This document shows, piece by piece, positions 24,777-32,109 of a stretch of DNA of 37,088 nt. This DNA comes from JBHELT01 sp046262935 (GTDB taxonomy: Bacteria > Actinomycetota > CADDZG01 > JAHWKV01): assembly GCA_046262935.1 (NCBI GenBank), contig JBHELT010000009.1:1-37088 (forward strand), written 5' to 3'. How positions within the stretch are numbered: the first letter of the stretch is position 1; every line of letters starts with the position of its first letter. Under the pieces are notes generated by a model, which worked only from the letters and a program-made list of their open reading frames with translations, ran no database searches and was not told the origin of the DNA. Both the position numbers and the translations under genes were made by a program.

Positions 24777-26156
24777 TTGCTCCCTGACCGGATCATCGAA
24801 CCCGACGTGGATGCCTACCGCGCCGATTGGTGGACTCTTTCGCTGATGCAGGCTCGCGCTGGTCAGTCCATCGAGCCTCCCGATCTCGTCGTCAAGCCAC
24901 GCGATGCCGATGAGGTTGCGATGTGCCTGAGATATGCACGGGAAAATGGCAAAACGGTCATCCCGCGTGGCGGGGGGTCGGGGGTTTGCGGGGGAGCCAA
25001 AGCGAGCGCAGGCAGCATGGTCATGGATCTGTGTCGAATGAACCACATCGGGCAGGTCGATGAGACTTCGATGACGGTCGAGGTGGGGTCGGGAACGACA
25101 GGCCCTGACCTGGAATCCGCGTTGAACGAGAGCGGTCTCACGCTAGGCCACATGCCGCAGTCGTTTCATATATCAACGGTTGGTGGCTGGGTATCTACCA
25201 AGGCCACAGGTCAGTTCTCTACCCGATATGGAGGTATCGAAGAACGGATCCTCTCGCTCGAAGCCGTACTCGCCGACGGAACCTTCGTGGCCGGCAAGGC
25301 CACGCCGAGGTCAGCAGCCGGACCAGATTGGTGGCGCATGTTGATCGGTGCCGAGGGAACGCTCGGGATCGTTACGTCGGCCACCCTTTCTGCATTCGCC
25401 GAACCTCAGCATCACCGCTGGCTGGTACGTTCGTTCCCCGACATCGGTCTGGGTATCGAAGCTTGCAGGTTGATCATGCGGTCGATGCTGCGCCCCAGTG
25501 TGGTCCGCTTGTACGACCAGGCCGACTCAGCCCTTAACTTTGGGCCCGCAGGATATGCGACGGACATGCCGCTCATGCTTGTTAGGTTCGAAGGCGAACC
25601 GGCGATGGTTGAAGCGGAAGCGTCGATCGCCCAGCGCATCTGCGACGAAACCTCGGGTGCTCTGGCCGATCCATCCTTGGCTAACCATTGGTGGTCTCAT
25701 CGTTTCAAGGCCGCCGACTCTTACCAACGGATCCTTTCATCTAACGGTCCGCTTGGGCCTTTCGGGGTAGCCGAAACTATCGAAGTATCGGCAACCTGGC
25801 ATGGACTCGCGAACCTTCATGCAATGGTGCGCGACGCTATCAGCCCGCACGTAGACATCGTTGCTGCGCATGTGTCTCATCTGTATATGAGTGGAGCCAA
25901 TATCTACCTGACTTTTTTGATCTCAGGGGCTACCAGCCACAACGAAGCCATCGATCGGTATAACGATGCGTGGGATTCGGCCATGCAGGCCTGCCTTTCG
26001 GCCGGGGGCAGCATCAGTCATCACCACGGCATCGGTGTCGTTCGTAGGCGGTGGATGCAAGAAGAGTTGGGGTCGGGTCTTGCCGCATTGCGAAGGCTAA
26101 AGGATTCCTTCGATCCCGAAGGCTTGCTCAACCCAGGTAAGTTGCTCCCCGAGTAG
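24777..26156 (+). CDS. FAD-binding oxidase, alkyl-DHAP synthase-like
   Basis: A flavoprotein of the VAO/PCMH fold, 459 residues. The FAD loop reads IPRGGGSGVCGG (about 62-73), followed by the typical second FAD region (TVGGWVSTKATGQFS). The C-terminus has SHHHGIGVVRRRWM and FDPEGLLNPGKL, the signature of alkyldihydroxyacetonephosphate synthases, which make the ether bond of ether lipids; related glycolate/lactate oxidases usually lack the SHHHG run. The TTG start at 24777 is firm: AGGAGGG at 24764-24770 lies 6 bp upstream, and the start follows the helicase TGA directly. Function in ether-lipid synthesis is inferred and supported by the neighbouring lipid kinase. Confidence 0.85.
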   Translation: MLPDRIIEPDVDAYRADWWTLSLMQARAGQSIEPPDLVVKPRDADEVAMCLRYARENGKTVIPRGGGSGVCGGAKASAGSMVMDLCRMNHIGQVDETSMTVEVGSGTTGPDLESALNESGLTLGHMPQSFHISTVGGWVSTKATGQFSTRYGGIEERILSLEAVLADGTFVAGKATPRSAAGPDWWRMLIGAEGTLGIVTSATLSAFAEPQHHRWLVRSFPDIGLGIEACRLIMRSMLRPSVVRLYDQADSALNFGPAGYATDMPLMLVRFEGEPAMVEAEASIAQRICDETSGALADPSLANHWWSHRFKAADSYQRILSSNGPLGPFGVAETIEVSATWHGLANLHAMVRDAISPHVDIVAAHVSHLYMSGANIYLTFLISGATSHNEAIDRYNDAWDSAMQACLSAGGSISHHHGIGVVRRRWMQEELGSGLAALRRLKDSFDPEGLLNPGKLLPE

Positions 26157-26159
26157 TAT
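26154..26159 (+). promoter_or_regulatory. -10-like TAGTAT overlapping a stop codon
   Basis: TAGTAT includes the TAG stop of the flavoprotein gene and ends 8 bp before the lipid-kinase ATG, another candidate leaderless start. Confidence 0.35.
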
Positions 26160-26167
26160 CTCGCCTC

Positions 26168-27079
26168 ATGACATCAGCCCACGGCAAGGCCATCGTGATA
26201 GCGAACTCGCGAGCGGGGGCCTCGAGCAAGAACAAATCCTCGATAAGCGACCTTCTTGCCGCCGCAGAGATCGATCACGAAACCAGATCCACCGAAGGCC
26301 CCCGTCATGCGATCCAACTAGCCCGTGAAGCGGTCGACGCTGGTGCGAGGTTCATCGTCGCAGTCGGAGGGGATGGAACGATCCATGAGGTCGTGAATGG
26401 GATGATGACCGCAGATGCTTACGATCCCGAGCTCGTCCTAGGCATCATCCCCGGTGGCTCGGGAAGCGACTTCATCAGGACATTTGGACTTCCCGCCACC
26501 GCTTCCGACGCGGTCGAGCACCTAAAGGGCGAACCTTGGTTTCAGATCGATATAGGCAAGGTCACCTACCAACAGGGCGGCACGCAGGTAGCTGAGTTCT
26601 TTCCGAATATCGCCGAGGCCGGACTCGGCGGTGAAGTGGTTCGAAGGGCGGAGAAGCTTCCGCGGCGCGTCGGAAGACTGCGTTACCTCATCAGTTTCTG
26701 GTTAACTCTCGCGCGGTACTCATCCACCGAGGGTCGGGTGCTTCTTGATGACAAGACCTATGAAGGACGCATCACGAATCTGGTTGTGGCCAACGCCCAA
26801 TTCTTTGGAGGTGGTATGCGGATCGCCCCAAAAGCCCATCCTGCCGATGGCAAGTTCAACGTGTTGATCCAACACGGGACGAAGATGGATTATGTGTCAG
26901 GCATAAGCAAGGTGTTCAAGGGTGAACACTTGCCTTCGCCGGCGATCAAGGAACTAAATGCCGCTGTCGTCAGGGTCGAAAGCAAGAAACCGCTCCAGAT
27001 AGAGGCCGACGGCGAGGTCCTTGGTTTCACCCCCGCAACTTTCGAGATCATCCCCAATGCCCTAAGGCTGAAGATCTAG
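26168..27079 (+). CDS. Diacylglycerol kinase-family lipid kinase
   Basis: A DAGK-catalytic-domain protein of 303 residues (DgkB/YegS/LcbK type) that phosphorylates a lipid hydroxyl with ATP. The nucleotide motif GGDGT is at about 67-71 and the second glycine-rich motif IPGGSGSDF follows. The C-terminal beta domain (VANAQFFGGGMRIAPKAHPAD) is complete. Substrate choice between diacylglycerol, monoalkylglycerol or a polyprenol cannot be read from sequence. It lies 11 bp after the alkyl-DHAP-synthase-like gene. Its last 18 bp overlap the tail of convergent glpD. Confidence 0.9.
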   Translation: MTSAHGKAIVIANSRAGASSKNKSSISDLLAAAEIDHETRSTEGPRHAIQLAREAVDAGARFIVAVGGDGTIHEVVNGMMTADAYDPELVLGIIPGGSGSDFIRTFGLPATASDAVEHLKGEPWFQIDIGKVTYQQGGTQVAEFFPNIAEAGLGGEVVRRAEKLPRRVGRLRYLISFWLTLARYSSTEGRVLLDDKTYEGRITNLVVANAQFFGGGMRIAPKAHPADGKFNVLIQHGTKMDYVSGISKVFKGEHLPSPAIKELNAAVVRVESKKPLQIEADGEVLGFTPATFEIIPNALRLKI

Positions 27080-28678
27080 ACCTCTTTCCCTGCTGACCTC
27101 ACCTAAGTAGGAGTCGAAAGACTGCACCGCATCTTCGGGGGTCATCTGAAGTTCTTTCGAAAGAAGTTCCTGAACGAAATCTCTCGCGCCGACCCCGGCA
27201 TGCCGATCTTCAAGACTGATCCTGGTGCGCCTGGCCAAAAGGTCGGCCGCCGAACACGCCATCTCATTTCGGACGGCCCAAACGAGTTCCGCTTTCAGAT
27301 AGGGAAGGCCCTCAACGACAGGTTCCGCCAAAGCAGGGTCGTTGCGGGATAGCTCAACGACCCTGGTCGCGTCATCTCCGTACGCCATCAACAACGAACT
27401 GGCGACATCTTCACTAAGCCCCAAAGACTGAGTGGCATCTGCGAGTTGTGTAGCGGCTCGGTCGATGTCGGTAACGCCAAGCCGTAGATGCTGCGTAACG
27501 CAGCGCCGATAGCGCCCCCTGCGTCGCGTGATTAGATCCACGGCTTCTTCGGCCATCAAGCGAAACGTTGTGAGCTTCCCTCCGGTGATCGTCACGAGGC
27601 CTTTGGGCCCCCGCATGATCGCGTGACGCCTGGACAGATCCCGTGTCTCGGCCCACCTCGGATCACTGAGTAATGGACGCAGGCCCGCGTAGGCCCCGCA
27701 GATATCGGATTCGTCGAAGTCGATATCGAAGGTCTTGTTGAGTGACGCCAGCATGTCGCCTCTTTCGCTCGGTGTGACGGTTAGCTCGATCGATAGGCCT
27801 GGATATGCAGTGTCGGTCGTGCCCACGATCACTGAAGATCTCCACGGGATGGCGAAGATGAGTCGTCTTTCAGTAGCGGAAGGGATAAGCATCGCCGATC
27901 CAAGTGGCAACCGAGACTTCGGCACGAGGACGTGGATGCCTTTGGATGGCTGTAGTCGTTGCGGCGACGAGCCCGCTTCGATGTTCCTAAGCCCGTCGGC
28001 CCAAACGCCGGTGGCATTCACGGTGTCAGTGGCCATGATCTGTAATGAGTGCAAAGAAGTTAGGTCCGTCGCGTGCGATCCGATGATGCTCCCCATCACC
28101 TCGACGAAAGAGTCGGCCTGCACGTGGTTACAAACGATCGCACCCGCGTTGGCCGCTGCCTTGAGTACGGCCAGAGTCAAACGTACGTCGTCGGTTTGAG
28201 AGTCGAAATACTGGTACCCGCCACCTCCCTTACGGGTGAAGGGAGCGATCTGCATAGCCTCTTCGTCACTCACCTTTCGATGCCTGCCTGCGCCTGACAA
28301 GCCTGCCAAGATGTCGTAGATGGTGAGGCCAAGACCTGCTTTGGCGTTGGCGCCGGCCCACTTGGGCCAGAAGAACCCGATCGAAGTAACAAGATTCGGC
28401 GCGATCCGCCGCAGAAGATCGCGCTCTGATGCCGCCTCTCGCATAAGCCCGAACTCACGATGTTCTAGGTAACGAAGACCTCCATGGATCAACTTAGACG
28501 ACTTCGAAGATGTGCCGGAAGCAAAGTCATGCTTTTCGATAAGTGCCACCGAAAGCCCACGCGTGGCAGCATCGAGGGCGATGCCAGCTCCTGTTATGCC
28601 GCCGCCGATGACCAGTAGATCGAAAGTCCTGCTCCCCAGTGTCTCGATGGTTCGAGAGCGCGATTCAACAGGGTTCAG
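27062..28678 (-). CDS. glpD: FAD-dependent glycerol-3-phosphate dehydrogenase
   Basis: This enzyme oxidises glycerol-3-phosphate to dihydroxyacetone phosphate and passes electrons to the respiratory quinones. The FAD fingerprint is VIGGGITGAGIALDAATRG, followed by FASGTSSKSSKLIHGGLRYLE and the C-terminal cap with TRDLSRRHAIM and TGGKLTTFRLMAEEAV. No ATG, GTG or TTG lies near the expected N-terminus. A CTG at 28678 overlaps the stop of the upstream gene as CTGA, has GGTGGGG 8 bp before it, and gives a 538-residue protein with the usual 18-20 residues before the FAD fold. The alternative is GTG 28765, 29 codons earlier and overlapping the upstream gene by 91 bp. DHAP from this enzyme is the substrate expected for an alkyl-DHAP pathway. 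Confidence 0.93.
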   Translation of the reverse strand: MNPVESRSRTIETLGSRTFDLLVIGGGITGAGIALDAATRGLSVALIEKHDFASGTSSKSSKLIHGGLRYLEHREFGLMREAASERDLLRRIAPNLVTSIGFFWPKWAGANAKAGLGLTIYDILAGLSGAGRHRKVSDEEAMQIAPFTRKGGGGYQYFDSQTDDVRLTLAVLKAAANAGAIVCNHVQADSFVEVMGSIIGSHATDLTSLHSLQIMATDTVNATGVWADGLRNIEAGSSPQRLQPSKGIHVLVPKSRLPLGSAMLIPSATERRLIFAIPWRSSVIVGTTDTAYPGLSIELTVTPSERGDMLASLNKTFDIDFDESDICGAYAGLRPLLSDPRWAETRDLSRRHAIMRGPKGLVTITGGKLTTFRLMAEEAVDLITRRRGRYRRCVTQHLRLGVTDIDRAATQLADATQSLGLSEDVASSLLMAYGDDATRVVELSRNDPALAEPVVEGLPYLKAELVWAVRNEMACSAADLLARRTRISLEDRHAGVGARDFVQELLSKELQMTPEDAVQSFDSYLGEVSRERGLDLQP

Positions 28679-28971
28679 AACAACAACCCCACCAATCCGC
28701 GAGCGATCGTGTAGAGACCGACCACCAGAACGATGACCCCGACCAAGATGATCGGCCCAAGCCACCAGTCTGTCCCTTTCTTGAGTGGACCTGGCTCCGA
28801 GTCTTCGATGTATACGGCCAACACCGTTCCAGCGTGATCCCTGATCAAAGCGTGATCTGACGAGCCGTCGTCGATCTGCGAGGCCCCGACCAATAACTGG
28901 GTCACTTCTTCTTGGTCGAGTTTCAAAGTCACTTCATCTAGGGGCCGGCCGGCGCCGTCTTGTATCTGCAC
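28675..28971 (-). CDS. Small tail-anchored membrane protein
   Basis: 98 residues if GTG 28971 is the start. An acidic soluble part (about 1-70) precedes one membrane helix (about 73-92, IILVGVIVLVVGLYTIARG) and a very short end. GTG is supported by a TACAAT 6 bp before it (leaderless). A longer frame from 29214 runs antisense over the acyl-CoA dehydrogenase start and is not believed. It overlaps the proposed glpD CTG by four bases. Family not recognised. Confidence 0.65.
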   Translation of the reverse strand: MQIQDGAGRPLDEVTLKLDQEEVTQLLVGASQIDDGSSDHALIRDHAGTVLAVYIEDSEPGPLKKGTDWWLGPIILVGVIVLVVGLYTIARGLVGLLF

Positions 28972-28977
28972 GGGTTC

Positions 28978-28983
28978 ATTGTA
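28978..28983 (-). promoter_or_regulatory. -10 element TACAAT (leaderless, minus strand)
   Basis: TACAAT is a good -10 and ends 6 bp before GTG 28971, so the transcript would begin at or near the start codon. It is back-to-back with TAGGAT on the other strand. Confidence 0.45.
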
Positions 28984-28989
28984 GGCGGG

Positions 28990-28995
28990 TAGGAT
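28990..28995 (+). promoter_or_regulatory. -10 element TAGGAT (leaderless, plus strand)
   Basis: TAGGAT ends 8 bp before the acyl-CoA dehydrogenase ATG at 29004. Together with the opposite TACAAT it makes a divergent leaderless promoter pair in a 32-bp gap. Confidence 0.45.
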
Positions 28996-29003
28996 GCGGC
29001 ACC

Positions 29004-30152
29004 ATGGGAACCCAAACATCGTTGATTGGCCTTGATGAAACCCAAAGGGCGCTGAGGGATCTTGTTCGAGACTTCGCACAGAAGACCGCTGGCCCCGCAT
29101 CGGCCGGATACGAAGAGCGAAGCGAAGATCCGGCCCCGGTCTATCGTCAGCTCGCCGAACTAGGACTTTGCGGTCTGCCGTTCGATCCCGATTTCGGCGG
29201 CGGGGGACAGACATACGTCACCTACTTGAGCGTCATCGAAGAACTCGCTCAGGTTTGGGTCGCTTTGGCGATAGGCCTTGGGGTCCATACCCTTTGCTGT
29301 GACGGGATCCAGCGATCGGGTTCCAGCGATCTTAAGAACTCGCTTCTGCCCGCGATGTTGAGCGGAGAAAAACTGGGCGCTTACGCACTGTCCGAACCAT
29401 CCTCAGGGTCCGACGCAGCCTCCCTTCGGACCAGAGCCGAGAAAGTCGGTGGATCGTATTCGCTAACTGGTCAGAAGCAGTTCTGCACAAGAGGCGGCGA
29501 AGCCGACCACGTTTTAGTTCTGGCTCGCACCGGCGGAGAAGGGCCATCCGGCGTCTCTGCCTTCATCGTCGACAAGGGGTCGAAAGGATTCGTGGGAACC
29601 AAGACCGAGAACAAGATGGGGTGGAGATCGTCGCCGACCTGGGAATTGGTCTTCGATGGATGTGAGGTTGCACCCAGCCGGCTCCTTGGTGCCGAGGGCG
29701 AAGGTTTCAAGATCGCGCTGTCGGCGCTAGATGCCGGAAGGCTCGGGATCGCGGCATGCTCTATAGGACTCTCTCAAGCTGCACTCGATTCCGCGGTCAA
29801 GTTTGCAACCGAGCGCGAACAGTTCGACAAACGGATAATCGATTTCCAAGGCATCCGCTTCATGCTTGCGGACATGGCTACGGCCATCGAAGCAGGCAGA
29901 ACGCTTTACAGGCACGCGGCATCGTTGAAAGACGCTGGACTTGCCTATTCGAAGGAAGCCGCCATGGCCAAGCTTTTCTGTTCCGACACAGCGATGAGAG
30001 TGACGACGGACGCGGTGCAGATCCACGGCGGATACGGCTTCGTCGAGGAATATCCAGTTGAAAGATTCATGCGCGAAGCCAAAGCCCTGCAGATCGTCGA
30101 GGGCACTAATCAGATCCAACGGATGGTGATCGGCCGTCATCTCGCGAACTGA
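29004..30152 (+). CDS. Acyl-CoA dehydrogenase
   Basis: A flavin-dependent desaturase of acyl-CoA, 382 residues, complete. Seen are the YALSEPSSGSDAASL and QKQFCTRGGEADHVLVLAR substrate/FAD segments. Near the end, EGTNQIQRMVIGRHL contains the catalytic base Glu366, as in short/medium-chain enzymes. REQFDKRIIDFQGIRFMLADMA and QIHGGYGFVEEYPVERFMREAK are the typical C-terminal helices. It is the first gene of a run continuing with the amidohydrolase. The exact acyl chain is not predictable. Confidence 0.93.
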   Translation: MGTQTSLIGLDETQRALRDLVRDFAQKTAGPASAGYEERSEDPAPVYRQLAELGLCGLPFDPDFGGGGQTYVTYLSVIEELAQVWVALAIGLGVHTLCCDGIQRSGSSDLKNSLLPAMLSGEKLGAYALSEPSSGSDAASLRTRAEKVGGSYSLTGQKQFCTRGGEADHVLVLARTGGEGPSGVSAFIVDKGSKGFVGTKTENKMGWRSSPTWELVFDGCEVAPSRLLGAEGEGFKIALSALDAGRLGIAACSIGLSQAALDSAVKFATEREQFDKRIIDFQGIRFMLADMATAIEAGRTLYRHAASLKDAGLAYSKEAAMAKLFCSDTAMRVTTDAVQIHGGYGFVEEYPVERFMREAKALQIVEGTNQIQRMVIGRHLAN

Positions 30153-30210
30153 ACCATTCGCCGTTCGGGCACGCGGCATCTTCGCGGCGGGCATCTCGGA
30201 ACCGTTTCAA

Positions 30211-31689
30211 GTGATGGTGATCGAGGACGGTCACGTGGCTGACTTGGATAGGGGAGTGGACCGGATCGGGGCGGGGATCGAGCTGGTTGATCTCGACGGC
30301 TTCATCTTGCCTGGTCTGATCGATGCTCATGTTCACCTGACAACCACGGGGATGTACGCATCAGGGCTGGACCTTCGTGATCATCGTTCGGTCTCATCGA
30401 TGCTGGATGCCCTTGGTGATTTCGTTGCAGGACGGTCACCGGGTTGGGTGATCGCAGGTAACTTCGATCCTGGGCGAAACGACGACAAGCGAATGCCAAC
30501 CGCCGCGGAGCTGGACAGGGTTGCTTCTAGGTTCACGTTGCTCATCTCTAGGGCCGATGGACATTCGTGCGCGGTCAACTCGATGGCGTTCAAAGCCATC
30601 GCATTGGAACCAGGACTACGCGGGATCGCGTTAGATGGGTCCTCGAAGCCTACTGGGGTCCTGGCTGATCAGGCCAACTACAAAGCGCGCGAGAGGTTCT
30701 TTTCGTTGGTCCCTGAAGAAGAGATCGCGCTCGCGCAGCAGGCAGCATGCCAAGTCGCATTGAGTCATGGGGTGACCGCACTGCATGAGATGGCCGGTGG
30801 ATCATTCATGGGCGACAAGGATTTCGAGGTTCTCCTGCGTGATGGGGCCGACTACCCCGTAACCATCACGCCGTATCTGGCTACCCTCGATGTAGGTTTG
30901 GCTGTCAAGAAGGGGCTGGGGACCATAGGTGGCGACATGTTCCTTGATGGCAGCATCGGTTCGATGACCGCAGCCATGTCGCAGCCGTATCAAGGCACCT
31001 CCTCATCGGGATCGCTTTATCACTCCGACGACGAGATCACCACATTCTTCGTCGAGGCGACAAGGGCGGGACTACAGGCGGGCGTACACGCGATAGGCGA
31101 TGCCGCGATCGAGCAAGCGATCAGGTGCATGGAAGAGGCCTATATCTTGCTCGGCCCCCAGGGGGCCGAGGCCGCCCGGCAGCTTAGGCATCGCATCGAA
31201 CACTTCGAATGCGTTTCCGTTTCACAACTCGACCGATCCGCTCGCCTTGGTTTGGTTGCGAGCGTTCAACCGATGTTCGATGGGTATTGGGGTGGACCTG
31301 GGCAGATGTACGAACAGCGTCTGGGCGACAGGGCTCGCACCATGAACCCCTTTAGTGCGATGGCTGCCCGAGGCATGATCGTGGCCGGCGGTTCAGACTC
31401 GACCGTAACCCCGCTCGACCCCTTCCTCGGGATGTCGGCTGCTATGAGCCACAACGACGCCGATCAATCTGTCGATCTTTCAACGGCTCTGGGGTTCTTT
31501 ACGACCGGGGCCGCAACTGCCGCTCATCAAGAGGCGACCCGCGGGAGCCTCGAGGTTGGGAAGATCGCCGACTTCTGTTTAGTGGCCGACGACCCAAGAA
31601 CGCTATCTGCCACCGAGTTAGCCAGCCTTGTGGTCACATCTACCTGGGTGGCTGGCGAACAGGCCTGGTCGGCCGATCCGATTGCGTAA
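30211..31689 (+). CDS. Amidohydrolase family 3 (YtcJ-like) metal hydrolase
   Basis: A metal-dependent hydrolase of about 492 residues. The first metal motif is HVH in GLIDAHVHL, then GVTALHEMAGG, the H-x-x-GD motif in HAIGDAAIEQ, RHRIEHFECV, and the C-terminal Asp in VAGGSDSTVTPLDP, followed by the typical HQEATRGSLEVGKIADFCL tail. GTG 30211 or ATG 30214 are the only normal starts, but the frame reads on upstream for about 20 sense codons that look like the usual N-terminal beta strand, so the N-terminus is uncertain. Substrate unknown (amides, carbamates or cyclic imides in relatives). Confidence 0.88.
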   Translation: MMVIEDGHVADLDRGVDRIGAGIELVDLDGFILPGLIDAHVHLTTTGMYASGLDLRDHRSVSSMLDALGDFVAGRSPGWVIAGNFDPGRNDDKRMPTAAELDRVASRFTLLISRADGHSCAVNSMAFKAIALEPGLRGIALDGSSKPTGVLADQANYKARERFFSLVPEEEIALAQQAACQVALSHGVTALHEMAGGSFMGDKDFEVLLRDGADYPVTITPYLATLDVGLAVKKGLGTIGGDMFLDGSIGSMTAAMSQPYQGTSSSGSLYHSDDEITTFFVEATRAGLQAGVHAIGDAAIEQAIRCMEEAYILLGPQGAEAARQLRHRIEHFECVSVSQLDRSARLGLVASVQPMFDGYWGGPGQMYEQRLGDRARTMNPFSAMAARGMIVAGGSDSTVTPLDPFLGMSAAMSHNDADQSVDLSTALGFFTTGAATAAHQEATRGSLEVGKIADFCLVADDPRTLSATELASLVVTSTWVAGEQAWSADPIA

Positions 31690-31707
31690 TTCCAGGGAGG
31701 CCTCATA

Positions 31708-31761
31708 ATGCGTTTCTCATTTTTAGATCAACAAGGGGATCGATTTGCCAGAGCCAGATGA
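31708..31761 (+). CDS. Possible 17-codon small ORF before DUF4193
   Basis: MRFSFLDQQGDRFARAR begins with ATG and has a strong GGGAGG at 31694-31699. It ends inside the next gene, overlapping its TTG start by 17 bp in another frame. It may be a translated leader coupling expression of the DUF4193 gene, or a chance frame. Confidence 0.35.
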   Translation: MRFSFLDQQGDRFARAR

Positions 31762-32059
31762 AGACGAAGAAGAACTAGAAGACGAGGAAGACGACGTCGC
31801 GCCGGTTGGCGCCGTTATAGCCCAACCTGGTCAAGTCGAGGAAAGTTTCGACGAATTGCTTTCCAAGCACGTCGAACCTAACGATGACGATGACGAAGAG
31901 TCATTGATGGACCTGACCAGGGAGGAACGTCTCGAGTCTCTATCGATAAGGGCCGCTCCCAAGCAGGCCAACGAGTTCGTTTGTTCGAATTGTCATCTCG
32001 TCAAACACAACAGTCAGCTCGCTAATGCGAAGCGAGAGCTCTGTCGAGACTGCGTCTAA
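31745..32059 (+). CDS. DUF4193 family zinc-ribbon protein
   Basis: A 104-residue protein of the actinobacterial DUF4193 family, function unknown. The N-terminal two thirds are strongly acidic (runs of Asp/Glu). A conserved block LSIRAAPKQANEFVCSNC is followed by a second CRDC pair at the C-terminus, making a likely zinc-binding C-x2-C...C-x2-C ribbon. The TTG start at 31745 follows AAGGGG at 31733-31738; an in-frame stop at 31724 rules out a longer form. Confidence 0.85.
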   Translation: MPEPDEDEEELEDEEDDVAPVGAVIAQPGQVEESFDELLSKHVEPNDDDDEESLMDLTREERLESLSIRAAPKQANEFVCSNCHLVKHNSQLANAKRELCRDCV

Positions 32060-32109
32060 CCTCCTGCGATAGCCTCGGCTTCGCCGTCGTCGCCGGGGGG
32101 CTAAGCGGG

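Noticed and set aside
28972..29214. N-terminal extension of the small membrane protein
   Set aside because: It would be antisense to the acyl-CoA dehydrogenase and is Arg-rich; GTG 28971 after TACAAT is a better start.
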